A stretch of 64,000 bases of DNA from Protopterus annectens (lineage: Eukaryota > Chordata > Ceratodontiformes > Protopteridae): positions 1,489,824,295-1,489,888,294 of the forward strand of contig NC_056745.1 of NCBI RefSeq assembly GCF_019279795.1. The letters run 5' to 3'. Positions 1 to 10,897 of the stretch are shown here, in pieces. The position numbers and the translations under genes were made by a program. Each line of letters starts with the position of its first letter. Position 1 is the first letter of the stretch. The notes under the pieces are model-generated. The model saw nothing but the letters and a program-made list of their open reading frames with translations, had not been told where the DNA came from and did no database searches.

Positions 1-109
1 AGCAGTATGTTTGGTAACTGTGTCGATCAAGAAGTAGAGATATAAAAGTTAAGTTAGCCAGAAGCAGATTAATCAAGGTTGGAGACAATAAGTTAAGGTT
101 AGCTAGGAC

Positions 110-345
110 CCGCGGTGGTCTTGCTGCGGTAGCGTTGTCGCCTCACAGTAAGATGCTGTCCGGTTCGATTCTCAGCTAGAGTGTCTTCTGCATGCAGACA
201 TGCGTGAATGGGCGTACCTTTGTTGAAGGTTGTGCATCAGGGCTGGTAACTCAGCACATAAAAATCAACTACCAATCATTAGCGGACCAGAGTTCCGCTG
301 TGGTGACCCCTAACTGGGAAAAGCCGAAAGAAACAACAAGCCAGG
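110..345 (+). mobile_element. tRNA-derived SINE with RTE-type 3' tail
   Basis: A pol III B box (GGTTCGATTCT, 162-172) lies about 45 bp after an A-box-like stretch (114-129), so the head is tRNA-like. The body ends in a block reading TGGTGACCCCTAACTGGG followed by AAGCCGAAAGAAACAACAAG. From memory this kind of ending (GTGACCCCTAAC..GAAGCCGAAAGAA) is common to vertebrate SINEs that use an RTE-type LINE for transposition. An RTE-like LINE fragment lies 500 bp downstream. No target-site duplication is evident. The family name is not known to me. Confidence 0.6.
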
Positions 346-399
346 AGCTGAGCATAAGCATAGATGCATATTGTTTACATGTTGTTTTACAGAGGTTTT

Positions 400-640
400 G
401 AAAGCTTCTAGGTTAGTAATAATAGCCATTGTGGTTATGTAGAGAGAGAGAGTTCCAGAGTTTAGCTATAGACTAAGAATATAGGCTTTGTCCTGATACT
501 TTTGAAGGATTGAAAATAGCTAGGAGTTGTTTGCCTTCTGATCTTAGGATTTTGTTGGGGGTGTAAGGATGTGCTATATGACTGAAAGATGGGCATGCTA
601 AGGGTTCATAAATGATGTTGTGTAAGACTAAGAGCGCTAA
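400..640 (-). mobile_element. possible minus-strand LINE ORF2 C-terminus scrap
   Basis: Read on the minus strand, the conceptual translation has the kind of ending typical of CR1/L2-group ORF2 (a NSL/NSGTLS-like block followed by an F-K-T-S-V-K-type tail). It is broken and short, and no 3' tail is visible. This rests on weak pattern similarity only; it could be anonymous DNA. Confidence 0.25.
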
Positions 641-809
641 TAATGTTAGTTCTGAGTCCTGTCCTCTTTATTTCATTGCTAAATCTATATTTTTCAGGTT
701 GGGTGTCACACTGAGTAAAGTACATTTTCAGTGGCAGCTCAGGGATGAAAACTCAACATACAACAGCAGGGCCAGTCTTAGACCATGTGGGGTCCAGGGC
801 AGAAGATGA

Positions 810-2273
810 ATGTTTCCCATAATGAACCTGAGTAAAAAGTCCCCTTATAAATCTGGAGTTCTGGGCCAGACCTCTAGAAGGTCTAAGGCTCTAAATGTTG
901 TGCATAACACCTCCCTGGCAGAACCTCCAAAGAAATCAGAGGTTAAGGAAGCAATTGAGCTTCTCTCCAATAGCAAAGCACCAGGCTCTGAATCCATTCC
1001 AGCTGAAGTCTACAAGACAGGGGGACCAGTCTTGCTACAGAAGCTCACCGAGTTCTTCCAGACCATGTGGCAACAGGAAGTTATCCCACAGGAGCTAAAG
1101 GATGCCTCCAATGTCCATCTCTACAAGAGAGAGGGAAACAGGCAGTCTTGTGACAACCACAGAGGAATCTCTCTCCTAGTGATTGTTGGCAAAATCCTTG
1201 CCGGAGTCATTCTCAACCACCTCATTCAACACATGGGAGATGGACACCTGTCAGAGAGTCAGTATGGCTTTAGAAAGGGCCAAGGGACAGTGGAAATGAT
1301 ATTTACAGCACATCAACTTCAGGAGAAGTGCCAGGAACAAAACAGAGACCTTTGCACAATCTTCATGGACCTGACCAAAGCCTTTAACACCATCAGTCAT
1401 GAGGGGCTATGGCGGATCATGGAGAATTTTCGATGTCAAGACAAATTCATCAGTATGGTGCACCAGTTCCATGATGGCATGCTTGCTCGACTACTGGATG
1501 ATGGAGACTCCTCTGATACCATCCCAGTTACCAATGGAGTCAAGCAAGGCTGTGTACTGGCACCCATGCTGTTCAGCATGATATTCTCGGCCTTGCTGGC
1601 AGATGGCTTTTGCTATAACGAAGAAACCAGCATCAAAATCAGATACAGGACTGATGGCAGGCTGTTCAACCTGCAAAGGCTACAGGCCAAAAACAAGGTT
1701 GAAGAGGATTTTGTGCGCAACTTCCTGTTTGCAGATGACTGCGCACTCAATGCTGCCACAGAGGCCCAGATACAGCAGAGTATGAATTGCTTTTCCACTG
1801 CCTGCAGAAACTTTGGCCTCACAATTAATACCAAGAATGAGGTTTTACATCAGCCCACACCACAGAATATGTACGCAGAACCAACTATCACCAGTGAAGG
1901 TGAGATCATGAAGGCTGTTGACAAGTTTACATACCTCAGCAGCACACTCTCCAGATTTATGAACATTGATGATGCGGTAGACACACGCATCGCCAAGGCA
2001 AGCTCTGCATTTGGACGGCTGTGGGAGTCAGAGTGGGAGAGGAGAGGCATCAGACTGTCCACAAAGCTGAAGGTGTACAAGGCAGTTGTACTGCCCACAT
2101 TACTGTGTGCCTGTGAGACATGGACTGTGTATGAGCATCATGTCATACTGCCCACACTACTGTGTGCCTGTGAGACATGGACTGTGTATGAGTCATACTG
2201 CCCACACTACTGTGTGCCTGGGAGACATGGACTGTGTATTAGTCATACTGCCCACACTACTGTGTGCCTGTGA
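810..2273 (+). pseudogene. RTE-like LINE reverse transcriptase (N-terminal part)
   Basis: The RT of the LINE, which would copy element RNA into DNA at a nicked target. Motif A is visible as FMDLTKAFN (about 1361-1390) with its catalytic aspartate. Motif B is NGVKQGCVLAP (about 1530-1565). Motif C is FADD at 1728-1739. The palm and thumb run into KVYKAVVLPTLLCACETWTVYE. From there the frame enters the 50-bp array and the last 60 residues are repeats of that same segment in shifted frames, so the C-terminus of this open frame is artefactual. The endonuclease that should precede the RT is missing, so the copy cannot be autonomous. The initiator methionine is arbitrary. Confidence 0.8.
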
Positions 2274-2805
2274 GACATAGACTGTGTATGAGTCATACTG
2301 CCCACACTACTGTATGCCTGTGAGACATGGACTGTGTATGAGTCATACTGCCCACACTACCGTGATCCAGTGAGACATGGACCGTGTATGAGTCATACTG
2401 TCCACACTACTGTGTGCCTGTGAGACATGGACTGTGTATGAGTCATACTGCCCACACTACTGTATGCCTGTGAGACATGGACTGTGTATGAATCATACTG
2501 TCCACACTGTTGTGTGCCTTTGAGACATGGACTGTGTATGAATCATACTGTCCACACTGCTGTGTGCCTGTGAGATATGGACTGTGTATGAGCATCATGT
2601 CATACTGCCCATGCTACTGTGTGCCTGTGAGACATGGACTGTGTATGAGTCATACTGCCCACACTACTGTGTGCCTGTGAGACATGGACTGTGTATGAGT
2701 CATACTGCCCACACTACTGTGTGCCTGTGAGACATGGACTGTGTATGAGTCGTACTGCCCACACTACTGTATTCCTGTGAGACATGGACTGTGTATGAGC
2801 ATTAT
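2087..2805 (+). repeat. 50-bp minisatellite inside LINE RT, 14 units
   Basis: The key AGACATGGACTG recurs at 2116, 2173, 2223, 2273, then every 50 bp to 2573, then 2630, 2680, 2730 and 2780. Twelve units are 50 bp apart; two are 57 bp apart because they keep an extra 7 bp (CATCATG). The unit is the LINE's own codons for LPTLLCACETWTVYE, so the array arose by tandem duplication within the element. The 57-bp form is a multiple of three and the 50-bp form is not, so most units scramble the frame. Confidence 0.95.
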
Positions 2806-3141
2806 GTCAAAAAGCTGAATCGCTTCCATATGAACTGCTTAAGAAGGCTGCTGAAAATTACCTGGCAGGACAAAGTTCCAGATGCAGTTATCCTCTCTCA
2901 AGCTGGACTGCCAAGTATCTACACCCTCCTAAGGAGAGCCGAGGTCAGGTGGGCAGGCCACCTTGTACGTATGCCACACACATGCCTTCCCAAGAGACTG
3001 TTTTATGGTGAACTTGCGGGAGGCAAATGCACACAAGGTGGCCAGAAAAAGCACTTCAAGGACATGCTGAAAGTCTCTCTGAAGAGCTTTGGCATTGACC
3101 CAGACTCCTGGGAAACCCTAATGCAAGACTGCCCCACCTGA
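2791..3141 (+). pseudogene. RTE-like LINE ORF2 C-terminal part
   Basis: Continuation of the LINE protein beyond the minisatellite. The last array unit reads CETWTVYEHYVKKLNRF and flows into RRLLKITWQDKVPD, RWAGHLVRM and LPKRLFYGELAGGK, which are standard blocks after the RT thumb in this family. The frame stops near the position where family members continue to a C2H2 finger; finger remnants follow at about 3260-3320 in another stretch. Broken relic with no host function inferred. Confidence 0.75.
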
Positions 3142-3330
3142 CAAAGCTGCATCATCAAAGGTGCTACCTCCTATGATCAGAGCAGCACTGCAGAGGTACA
3201 GAGGAAGTGTGAGCTGTTTAAATCCACAGCCAACTGTTTGCCAACCACCCCAGCTGACCACTTATGCCCGACGTGCGGCAGAGCTTTTGAAGCCCACATC
3301 TGACTGATCAGCCACAGCCAGACACTATAA

Positions 3331-3985
3331 TCAGTCAACCTCCTCAACGTGATGTCCTTGGTCATCATCAATAATGACGGACGAACAACAGCCATTCGCA
3401 GTTTTTTCATTTTGGTAGCCGAACATGGACTGTATATGAATATCAGGGACAACTGAAAGATATACTACCATTTGCTTTCACACATAACCTGACCACCACC
3501 CCCAAAAAACAATAATTGCATTTTACATGCTTCTTCTGATACCTTTCTAACCCACCTCCAATCAGGATGGACATTTTCTTTATAGTTTTATTCATTCTCC
3601 AATAGTTTACTTTATCCTTTTGAGGATCTCGGGAGAGCAAGAGTCTATCCCAATATTCAGTCGGCACAAGACTTGAAACTCTTCAGAAACTGCACCGATT
3701 ATCAGTATGCAGACTTTAGTAATATATTCATATTGATGTGTTTGAGTTCACATCAAGCGCCAGCATCCGATAAAAAAATATTAATTATACTAAATCACTT
3801 TTTTTTCTGTTTGTCTGAGCTTGCAGTTAACATAAAAACACCAGGGTGAGTATTTCTTCATAATCTGCACTCTAACAGTATGTCCAGTATTAACTGGTGG
3901 GTCCCAGAGGGTTGGATCCATAGTCAGTTGTCCAGTTTGCTCTCCTCACACTACTGGCCTTGCATTATAGACTAACTGTAAAATA
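3331..3985. other. anonymous DNA
   Basis: After the LINE's last recognisable codons no gene, RNA or repeat family is recognised. The open frames here on the minus strand show no family motif. Confidence 0.5.
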
Positions 3986-4012
3986 CACACACACACACAC
4001 ACACACACACAA

Positions 4013-4075
<63 letters not shown>
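3986..4075. repeat. (CA)n microsatellite
   Basis: About 45 CA dinucleotides with one interruption (AATCACAC) near 4010. Length suggests high mutability. Confidence 0.97.
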
Positions 4076-4078
<3 letters not shown>

Positions 4079-4760
4079 TAAATAATAAAATTTGATAAAA
4101 GGTCACCCACGATTAAGTAATGATCGTCACCCAGAACCCCTGTGCTGTATCCTTATACAGTATGAATCCTTGAAGGCAGACTTGTGAGAGGTGCTGACCC
4201 ATGGGTGCTTGGTACTCAGATGACCCATGGATCTCAGCAGTGTCAGAGCTGTAGGGACTCACCACCCACAAAGCAAAAGCCAGGATGGAGTACAGCATCA
4301 TTGAAATGTTAGGTAGCAAAGGCACAGATTAAGACAGTTTAAACCCTTACAGTGGAAACTGAATCTTGGAATATGGAATATTATCTCACTGCTGGGGAAT
4401 GTGTCAGAGCCTGTGTCAGATCTAAAATTTATTTATTTATGTATTTTACATTTGTTTACCAGGATAGTCCAACTGGATACATGTCCATTTTCAGTGGATG
4501 CCCGGGTAGAAAAGCTCCACATAGACAAACTTACATAGATTACACAGAAGTTAGCAAACAATTATAAAAACAAAGTGATTATATACAATGGGTTAGTAGT
4601 GTTCCCTAGTAGGGACTCACAATTCTCATCGACAGACAATTAAAAGTAAGAGACATCAGATTGGCAGCAGAGCTTGGTGATGTAGTTACAAGTTATGATA
4701 ATTATAGAATATGCTTTTAGTTTATAACTTAATCAGGGTTGGTACATGGGCACAGCCAAT

Positions 4761-5144
4761 TCACTTTGAGATACTGCTTGAGGTTTTTCTGAAGAGACTT
4801 TTGGAGGATTGTAGGGTTATATAGTTTGGCAACGAATTCCAGGTTTTGCCAACATAGTTGGCAAACAGAGATTCACCAGCAGAGTTATTAGCTTTGTTGG
4901 TTTGGACCAGTAGTTTATTGGCTGACCGTAGGGATCTCAGGTTGCTATATGGCATAATGATATTTTTAAGTGAGGGGGTATCCTCAGGGTGGTACAACAT
5001 TTTGTGCGCTATTAAGAGTTGATTGAAATGAATTAAGCTGGGCAGTTCTAGCCACTCTAGTTGTTTAAGGTTTTGGCAGTGGTGGGTTCTATAGATGGAG
5101 CTAGTGGCAAATCTGGCAATATGATTGTGGCTATGGGACAGCAT
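4761..5144 (-). pseudogene. LINE ORF2 C-terminal fragment
   Basis: 127 residues with the ordered blocks IYRTHHCQNLKQLEWLELP, HKMLYHPEDTP, and FANYVGKTWNSLPNYITLQ ending in FRKTSSSISK. These correspond to the region beyond the RT thumb in CR1/L2-group LINEs. The plus-strand fragment at 54640-55240 matches it block for block (HHCLALKQLTWLELP), so both come from one family. Confidence 0.8.
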
Positions 5145-5335
5145 ACCTAGTTTGGATTTGTTGATGTTAGAGAGTACAGGTGAGGCATATAAAAGAGTAG
5201 AGAGTAGGTGTGATCAGGCGATTGCAGTCCTAGCCACTGGGGTTAAAAATGTCTTGTTTCTATACAGTGATCCAAGCTTCTTATTGATGGTCTGTATGGT
5301 TTTGTTGACCTGTAGGTCAAATTTGAGATTATTGT

Positions 5336-5785
5336 CTATGATAACCCTAGCAGTTTGGCGTGATGATCTGGAGAAATAGTGGTACCATTGTTAGATGTGA
5401 CAGAGAATGAAAGTGTGGTAGATCTACTAGTGGGGGAGAAGAGTAGACATTTAGTTTTGGGGTTCAGAAGTAGGCGTTGGTTGGTGAGCCAGTTCTCGAC
5501 AGTGTTAAATGTATTTTGGGTTAAGGTTTGCAGTTCGGATAGGGAGGTGGCTGAGCAGATCAGAGTGGAATCATCTGCATATTGATTGCAAGTAGCTTTA
5601 GGGATAGCAATGTAAAGGTTGTTGATAAAAATAGAGACGAGTAGTGGACCTAGTATGGACCCCTGAGGGACACCAAGTGTGAAAGGTAGCTGGCTGGAGA
5701 GTTTGCCCTGCCACATTATTGCCTGTTGTCTACCAGTCAGGTAGGACTGGAACCACTGGATAGCAGGCTTGTTGAGGGAAAGCAA
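5336..5785 (-). pseudogene. LINE reverse transcriptase fragment
   Basis: 149 residues with motif B as GVPQGSILGPLL and motif C as YADD (QYADDSTLIC), followed by the thumb blocks ENWLTNQRLLLNPKTKCLLFS. This is the L2/CR1/Rex-type RT. Motif A and everything N-terminal are absent because of 5' truncation. The frame ends at a stop where the protein should continue, so it is a dead copy. Confidence 0.85.
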
Positions 5786-6044
5786 GTAAGTAAAAAGTAA
5801 TAGCTACATTTAATTGGTTTTACCTTTCCACACAGCACTGGTTCTGGAACAAGATTTCTTGAGCAGGGTTAGTATTTCTCTCTCCTACTCTGAATCTGAT
5901 GATCAGAAAATGTTCTAGGTGGTTGTTGGGATCATCAGAAGCCATCACCTGCATGCTGCATAACTGCAGTTTGTGCAAATAAACAAGTTAGTCATTGTAA
6001 TATTGTTTGTCTGGCAGTTGACAAAGATCATTAAGGAGCTCTTA

Positions 6045-6210
6045 GCAAGCTATTTCCTGTGGTCCAGGGTTTGATTCCCACAGCCTCTATTGCCTAACTG
6101 TGTGAGTCTAAACAAGTCACTTAACCAGACATCGTTCATGGGCTGAGTCTGAAAAAGATTTATGGAGATAAGTGCTCTACCCTCATCAAGAAATACAAGT
6201 AAAATAAAAT
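6045..6210 (+). mobile_element. CORE-SINE (MIR-like)
   Basis: A B box (GGGTTTGATTCCC, about 6067-6079) is followed by a stretch TGTGTGAGTCTAAACAAGTC then ACTTAACC. This matches in order the well-known MIR core, TGTGTGACCTTGGGCAAGTC then ACTTAACC, with an A-rich end near 6200. Spacing between B box and core is as in MIR. The copy is diverged, so it is old. Confidence 0.65.
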
Positions 6211-6239
6211 GATATGATCATGAGCTGCAGAAAAGAAAA

Positions 6240-7330
6240 TTGTTTGTTGTTTGTATTTATGCAACTAATAGCTATGCAAACTACTCAGCATTTGCAGAGA
6301 TCTTGCTGTGGTGCTGCATAGGGTGCCACCCACTGATTCCTTAGTTCTACTTGGAGACTTCAATGTTAGAATGGCAGAGATACATGAAGAGGTGTGATTT
6401 GAAAGAATAAAAGTGAGGAACAACTTACAGATGGTCTTTGCTACTCATGCATTGTCATCACAAATACCAAGGTTCATACATAAGGATGCTGCATGCTTGG
6501 AACCAGATAATCTTGAGCCAAATATAGCCACGTCACTAGACCTGAAGCTGTACGTTCTGGACACTCTAGTCAGGACAGGTGATAACCTGTTACCTTGATC
6601 ATCATTTGTGGTATATTTGGTCAGATTGCTGAGGCAATTGCTAGAAAGACCTAGGAAACTCGAGTATGTAGTGTGGGTGCCTGGGACTGCCTATCCGATG
6701 CCTCTGTGCAGAGTTAATTCAACTCCCATACCCAGTAGAGCTTCTTCCAGACCTGGAGAAGTCAGAGATGTAGAGTCTGAATGGACTCTGTTCAAGACTT
6801 CAGTAGTTAAGGAGTAAGTAGGAAGCTGTGGCTGAAAAGTGATTGGTGCTAATCATGGTGGTAAGTCTAGGACATGGTATGTTGCAACAACCATGACAGC
6901 CTCTGTCAGTTCAAAAAAAGAGGCCTTCATTGCAAAATCTGACTGCTATCTAGCAATATATCAGGAAAGCACCAGCTGTAGCAGTTATTAAGGTGAAGGC
7001 CTGTGCACAGCTAGAGTATCCAGACACCATGCAAATGACTTTCAAATTACTCAAAGAGGCTCTGGCAATCTAACCTGTGACTTAGTAAAGACAGACAGAC
7101 AAATGACTCAAAGAGGCTCTGACAATCTAACCTGTGATTTAGTAAAAATGGCCAGACAAATGACTCAAAGTGGCTCTGGCAATCTAACCTGTGATTTAGT
7201 AAAGACAGACAGACAAATGACTCAAAGAGATTCTGGCACTCTAACCTGTGATTTAGTAAAGACAGACAGACAAATGACTCAAAGAGGCTCTGGCAATCTA
7301 ACCTGTGACTTAGTAAAGACAGGCAGAATA
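6240..7330 (+). mobile_element. LINE endonuclease and EN-RT linker remnant
   Basis: Conceptual plus-strand translation gives an apurinic-type endonuclease signature LVLLGDFN (GDFN codons at 6353-6364), preceded by a YAxxS-like block. Around 6780-6960 there is a linker of the kind EWTLFK..KTWYVATTM..KKEAF, as found between endonuclease and RT in RTE/I-like LINEs. No RT follows. The relic is heavily broken. It could be the missing front half of the family seen at 810-3330, but that cannot be shown here. Confidence 0.5.
7045..7325 (+). repeat. 57-bp minisatellite, about 5 units
   Basis: The word ATGACTCAAAG recurs at 7102, 7159, 7216 and 7273, with a diverged first unit at about 7045. The unit is 57 bp, a multiple of three, so it stays open on both strands and produces 19-residue repeats (MTQRGSGNLTCDLVKTDRQ on plus). 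The frames are a by-product of unit length, not evidence of a protein. It sits at the end of the LINE linker remnant. Confidence 0.9.
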
Positions 7331-7671
7331 CTGTGGATGCTGTTCTTAAGTAGGACAAAGACGCACTCACCTTGCCCGGGGTTTATTTATTTATTTGTTT
7401 GTTTGTATATTTATTGATTGATTGATTTTTTATATATGTATGCATGTATGTTGATGGGGATTAGAACACCAATCCATATGGACCTATTTCAGACTCAGTT
7501 TTAATCTGCCAAATTCATCTTTCCTTTTATGTCTCTTCTATATTTTTTTAGTTCTTTGCTTCTGTGCCAGCAAATGAAGAAAAAACAAAAGTTATGTACT
7601 TAGAATAATAGATCCTTTCATTCGTGTCCATCTGATATGATATGCAGGCCCTCAAGCAGCTTGTCAGATTT

Positions 7672-7795
7672 GATTCATAAGTTCATACTAGGCTTTGTGG
7701 CTTATTTTAAGCCTAGCCAATTACCCCATGTGAGAATCAAACCCTGTACCTTGTGTCTGTAAGGTAAATGCCTTAACCATTATGCCAACATCAGT
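7672..7795 (-). mobile_element. tRNA-SINE with CR1-type tail, copy 1
   Basis: On the minus strand: A box TGGCATAATGGTTAAGG, B box GGGTTTGATTCTC, then GGCTAGGCTTAAAATAAGCC and CCTAGTATGAACTTATGAA. The tail corresponds to the last ~50 bp of the CR1 copies at 25.6 and 60.3 kb. Same family as the copies at 11.9, 16.2 and 21.1 kb. Confidence 0.75.
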
Positions 7796-8151
7796 GCTCC
7801 ATCCTAGAACCCCTTTAAGAGGTTTCCTTCCCATAATTCACCAGTTCCCTAAGTTACCTAAGATATAGTTTGACTCCCTAAGTGTGGATAACCTTACCTG
7901 AAAACAAACCAAATAACCCACGAGTCTTGCTGAATAGGTAAGGGGAAGGAGAGAGAGAGTTGTCTTATTGGATGGACATAAATAAAAGGATTGGGTACTC
8001 CATTGTGGTAAATATGCAGCTTTCATATCCCATTAATTCAGTCCATCTGATCTAACATGAGGATCAGAACCTCAAATGACAATGCATCCTGGATAGCCTC
8101 GTGACAGGAGACCCTTCAGTATATAAGTACCAAAGGGTAAAAAGCAGCCCA

Positions 8152-8205
8152 GTTTATAGGTTCATACAGTCCTACTACTAGGCTAGCTGCCCTTGTGGAT
8201 CAAAG
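8152..8205 (-). mobile_element. tiny CR1 3'-end fragment
   Basis: Minus-strand match to the CR1 end: TAGCCTAGTA..ATGAACC-like block. Very short and diverged; it could equally be a SINE tail. Confidence 0.35.
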
Positions 8206-8209
8206 TAAA

Positions 8210-9800
8210 ATGTTAGACTGCAACTCAGGCAGAGTTCAGAAGAAACTATAAAACATGCTTCTACAATAAAATAAAATTAAACTTCAACGTATCTGTAAAA
8301 TGCAGATTATCAAGATAATTCTTCCTAAAGTTTATTTTTAGTTCAACACCTTCTATGGATCATGTGTATAATACACATGTATCAGCAGCTAGTATCAGAT
8401 TCCCTGTGAGACGCATGGCTTCTTAGAACCACTAGGAAAAAAGCTATTAGTGCTAATTGTAGCAGGAGGATCAGGGTACTGAACTTGATAAAAAGCTATT
8501 AGTGCTAATTGTAGCAGGAGGATTGGGATATTGAACTCGATCTCTATGCCTTGATAATGGTATAGAGCCACAAGCTGAGGGGATTTATGGCTGAGTTGGG
8601 GGTGCTATTCTAACATACTATGGATGCCTGCAGGATATAGGATTCCAGGTACTCAAGAGGTGGTTGGAACAATCCATAATGTAAGAATTTGAGCCGTACA
8701 GTAGGGCTTGGTATGCTAACAAAAATCTGGGACCTGCACATTTTTTTGGTAGACAAAGAGCTAATGAATGGGCTTCATAGATAAAGACAATGATTCTGTT
8801 TTTGGTAAATCTTTACAATTATTTGAATGGCAGGTTCAAGGACTTCCGAAATGTCTCCTTGGTAGTTGGGTCCAGACAATGGAAAGGTGACAGTATATTC
8901 AACTGTTTCCTCCTTATTGAACTGTTCCCCTTATTTATACATGTACATTAGATAAAAATGTCTAATTTGAATATACCTTCTTTATGAATGTTTAACCATA
9001 ACAGAGGCAGAGATCGTACAGGGCTTAACTCATCAGCAGGTTATCTTAGTTTATATTAGAAACATAGAAAATATTCTGGGTGCCTTAGAACAACTTTTGG
9101 AGTGTAATTTTGAATGTCACTGTGCTTTGTTTTCTTAGACTAACTGCAAGACGATCTTCTGTCATCCACTACCCACTTTGAGCTGATAGACAAGGCAGAA
9201 TGCTTACTACCCAGGCTGAAGTGCATGATGGGAGGTAAATATGAGAGGGGTCATCAAAGCTCAGCTGACTATTTGCACAAGGTCTGGTCCTGCTCTTCCA
9301 TTAAACCATAGAGAGAAAAGATATATAATGTGGATATGCTGGCTATATTTCATTTTTGCCCCTGGTATCATAGGTACATTTTTGGTCATTGGATGTTATT
9401 TGATATTACAATGAAGCAGTTTTATTTCTACTACAGGTGGTGACACTTTGGCATAGGCGGTCATTATCATCTGATTGTAGAAAACACTTACCGATGATTT
9501 TTCTAAAACTTGGCATGTCTGTGTAGAAAGGTAAAGGGTACAGAGGGACTGATCCCCAGGGAATTAACAAGGACTAATGTGTTTTTTATATTGTTCACAT
9601 AATATGTACTAAGACCTGCTGCAGGGGCTGCCCATATACGGACCCTTTGCACTTGTTCCTTTCTATCTTGCTGCTCATATTCCTGATATTTCTTTCATCT
9701 CTCCTCTTTTGGTTGACATTATTAACGTGTAAGCTTGACGCCTAGTCATGTAAGAAATTATGTTGAAGTTCCACATGAGAAGGATGAGCTCTGTCCTGTG
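8210..9800. other. anonymous DNA with one short duplication
   Basis: No gene or repeat family recognised. A 53-bp segment containing AAAAAGCTATTAGTGCTAAT is tandemly duplicated at about 8438-8545. No other structure was seen. Confidence 0.5.
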
Positions 9801-10293
9801 TAACTGGACCAATGCTTTCAATATGAAGTGTATTATTATGCTGTTATATCTGGACCAATGCATTCAATATGAAGTGTATTATTATGCTGTTATAACTGGA
9901 CCAATGCATTCAATATGAAGTGTATTATTATGCTGTTATATCTGGACCAATGCATTCAATATGAAGTGTATTATTATGCTGTTATAACTGGACCAATGCA
10001 TTCAATATGAAGTGTATTACTATGCTGTTATATCTGGACCAATGCATTCAATATGAAGTGTATTATTATGCTGTTATATCTGGACCAATGCATTCAATAT
10101 GAAGTGTATTATTATGCTGTTATAACTGGACCAATGCATTCAATATGAAGTGTATTATTATACTGTTATAACTGGACCAATGCATTTAATATGAAGTGTA
10201 TTATTATGCTGTTATAACTGGACCAATGCATTCAATATGAAGTGTATTATTATGCTGTTATAACTGGACCAATGCATTCAATATGAAGTGTAT

Positions 10294-10897
10294 TATTATA
10301 GCAATAACCCACGCCTGGGTGTGAGTAATGCGGGATTTACCCACGGTTGGCGTGGTTTGGTCCCGAGGGCGAAGCCCGAGGGACCAAACAAAGACAACCA
10401 TGGGTAAATCCCGTATTACCCACACCCAGAAGTGGGTTATTGCTATTATACTATGACATTATTTAAGAAAAGAAATAATTACTTTTCTTAAATAATGGCA
10501 TTGTATAATGCGTCTTTGCTGCCCTTCCGCAGCTGTCTGGTATCCGCGGCAGTTCTGATGTACTGCGCATGCCTATGCAGTACATCAGAGCTGTGGCCAA
10601 AAGCATCGGAGAAAGCAAGATCTCCGTTGCTTTTTACTGTTTCGCTATGTTAAATGGGTTTAACATAGCGAGACAGCTTTAAAATAAGCAACAGAGATGT
10701 CCGTTGCTTTTTTTAAACCTGTGTCGCTATGTTAAACTCTTTTAACATAGCGAGACAGTGTTTTAAAAGAGACTTATACTAATGGGAAAAGTCCGGGTGA
10801 CCGGACCTTTTTCCATTAGTATAAGTCGATTTTCAACGTGCACGCTGGCCAATCAGCGTGCACGTTTTGGAATATTAATGGGGGTCATGGTATAATA
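10294..10897. mobile_element. multi-hairpin MITE-like insertion
   Basis: Foreign block inserted into the 46-bp array. It is made almost wholly of inverted repeats: a ~155-bp hairpin (10294-10448, arms about 70 bp), then hairpins at 10458-10496, 10555-10588, 10638-10675, 10720-10757, 10771-10827 and 10835-10866. The ends are imperfect inverted repeats: TATTATAGCAATAACC on the left, TATTATACCATGACCC as reverse complement of the right end (12 of 16 match). It carries CpG-rich stretches unlike the flanks and no open frame. The A/T-rich target makes the duplication ambiguous (TAT or longer). Probably a non-autonomous DNA element; the superfamily is unknown to me. Confidence 0.7.
10638..10757. repeat. 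twin hairpins in the insertion
   Basis: Two copies of one hairpin (GTCGCTATGTTAAA paired with TTTAACATAGCGAGAC, 4-nt loops) lie 82 bp apart, each preceded by the word TCCGTTGCTTTTT. The surrounding ~80 bp is a diverged direct repeat, so the element grew by internal duplication. Confidence 0.85.

Larger units (their letters stand above)
810..3330 (+). mobile_element. RTE-like LINE fragment, interrupted by a minisatellite
   Basis: A 5'-truncated non-LTR retrotransposon holding the reverse transcriptase and C-terminal region. It begins in the linker just before the RT (SNSKAPGSESIPAEVYK block) and runs to a C2H2-type finger near 3260-3320 (CPTCGRAF..H). Coding sequence is split by a 50-bp tandem array at 2087-2805 that shifts frame, and there are stops after 3139. 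Similar proteins I remember (FADDCAL, CETWTVY, LPKRLFYGEL motifs) are RTE or RTE-X-like elements of many animals. The clade assignment is from memory, not from a tree. Confidence 0.8.
4425..5790 (-). mobile_element. CR1/L2-group LINE, 5'-truncated, minus strand
   Basis: On the minus strand the element runs from RT palm at about 5785 to a 3' tail at about 4430. The RT part (5336-5785) and the C-terminal part (4761-5144) are separated by stops. The 3' UTR ends in a block GGAGCTTTTCTAC..GGTAAACAAATGTAAAATA followed by an A/T-rich short repeat. The same terminal block recurs alone at about 55370, 60940, 62760 and 63740, so this copy links those orphan tails to a defined LINE. It differs from the CR1 with the (TATGAACC)n tail. 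Confidence 0.8.

Noticed and set aside
1850-2098. Minus-strand frames across the RTE-like LINE
   Set aside because: Antisense shadows of the RT coding sequence.
7047-7370. Repeat proteins on both strands of the 57-bp array
   Set aside because: Unit length is a multiple of three, which keeps frames open on both strands without selection.
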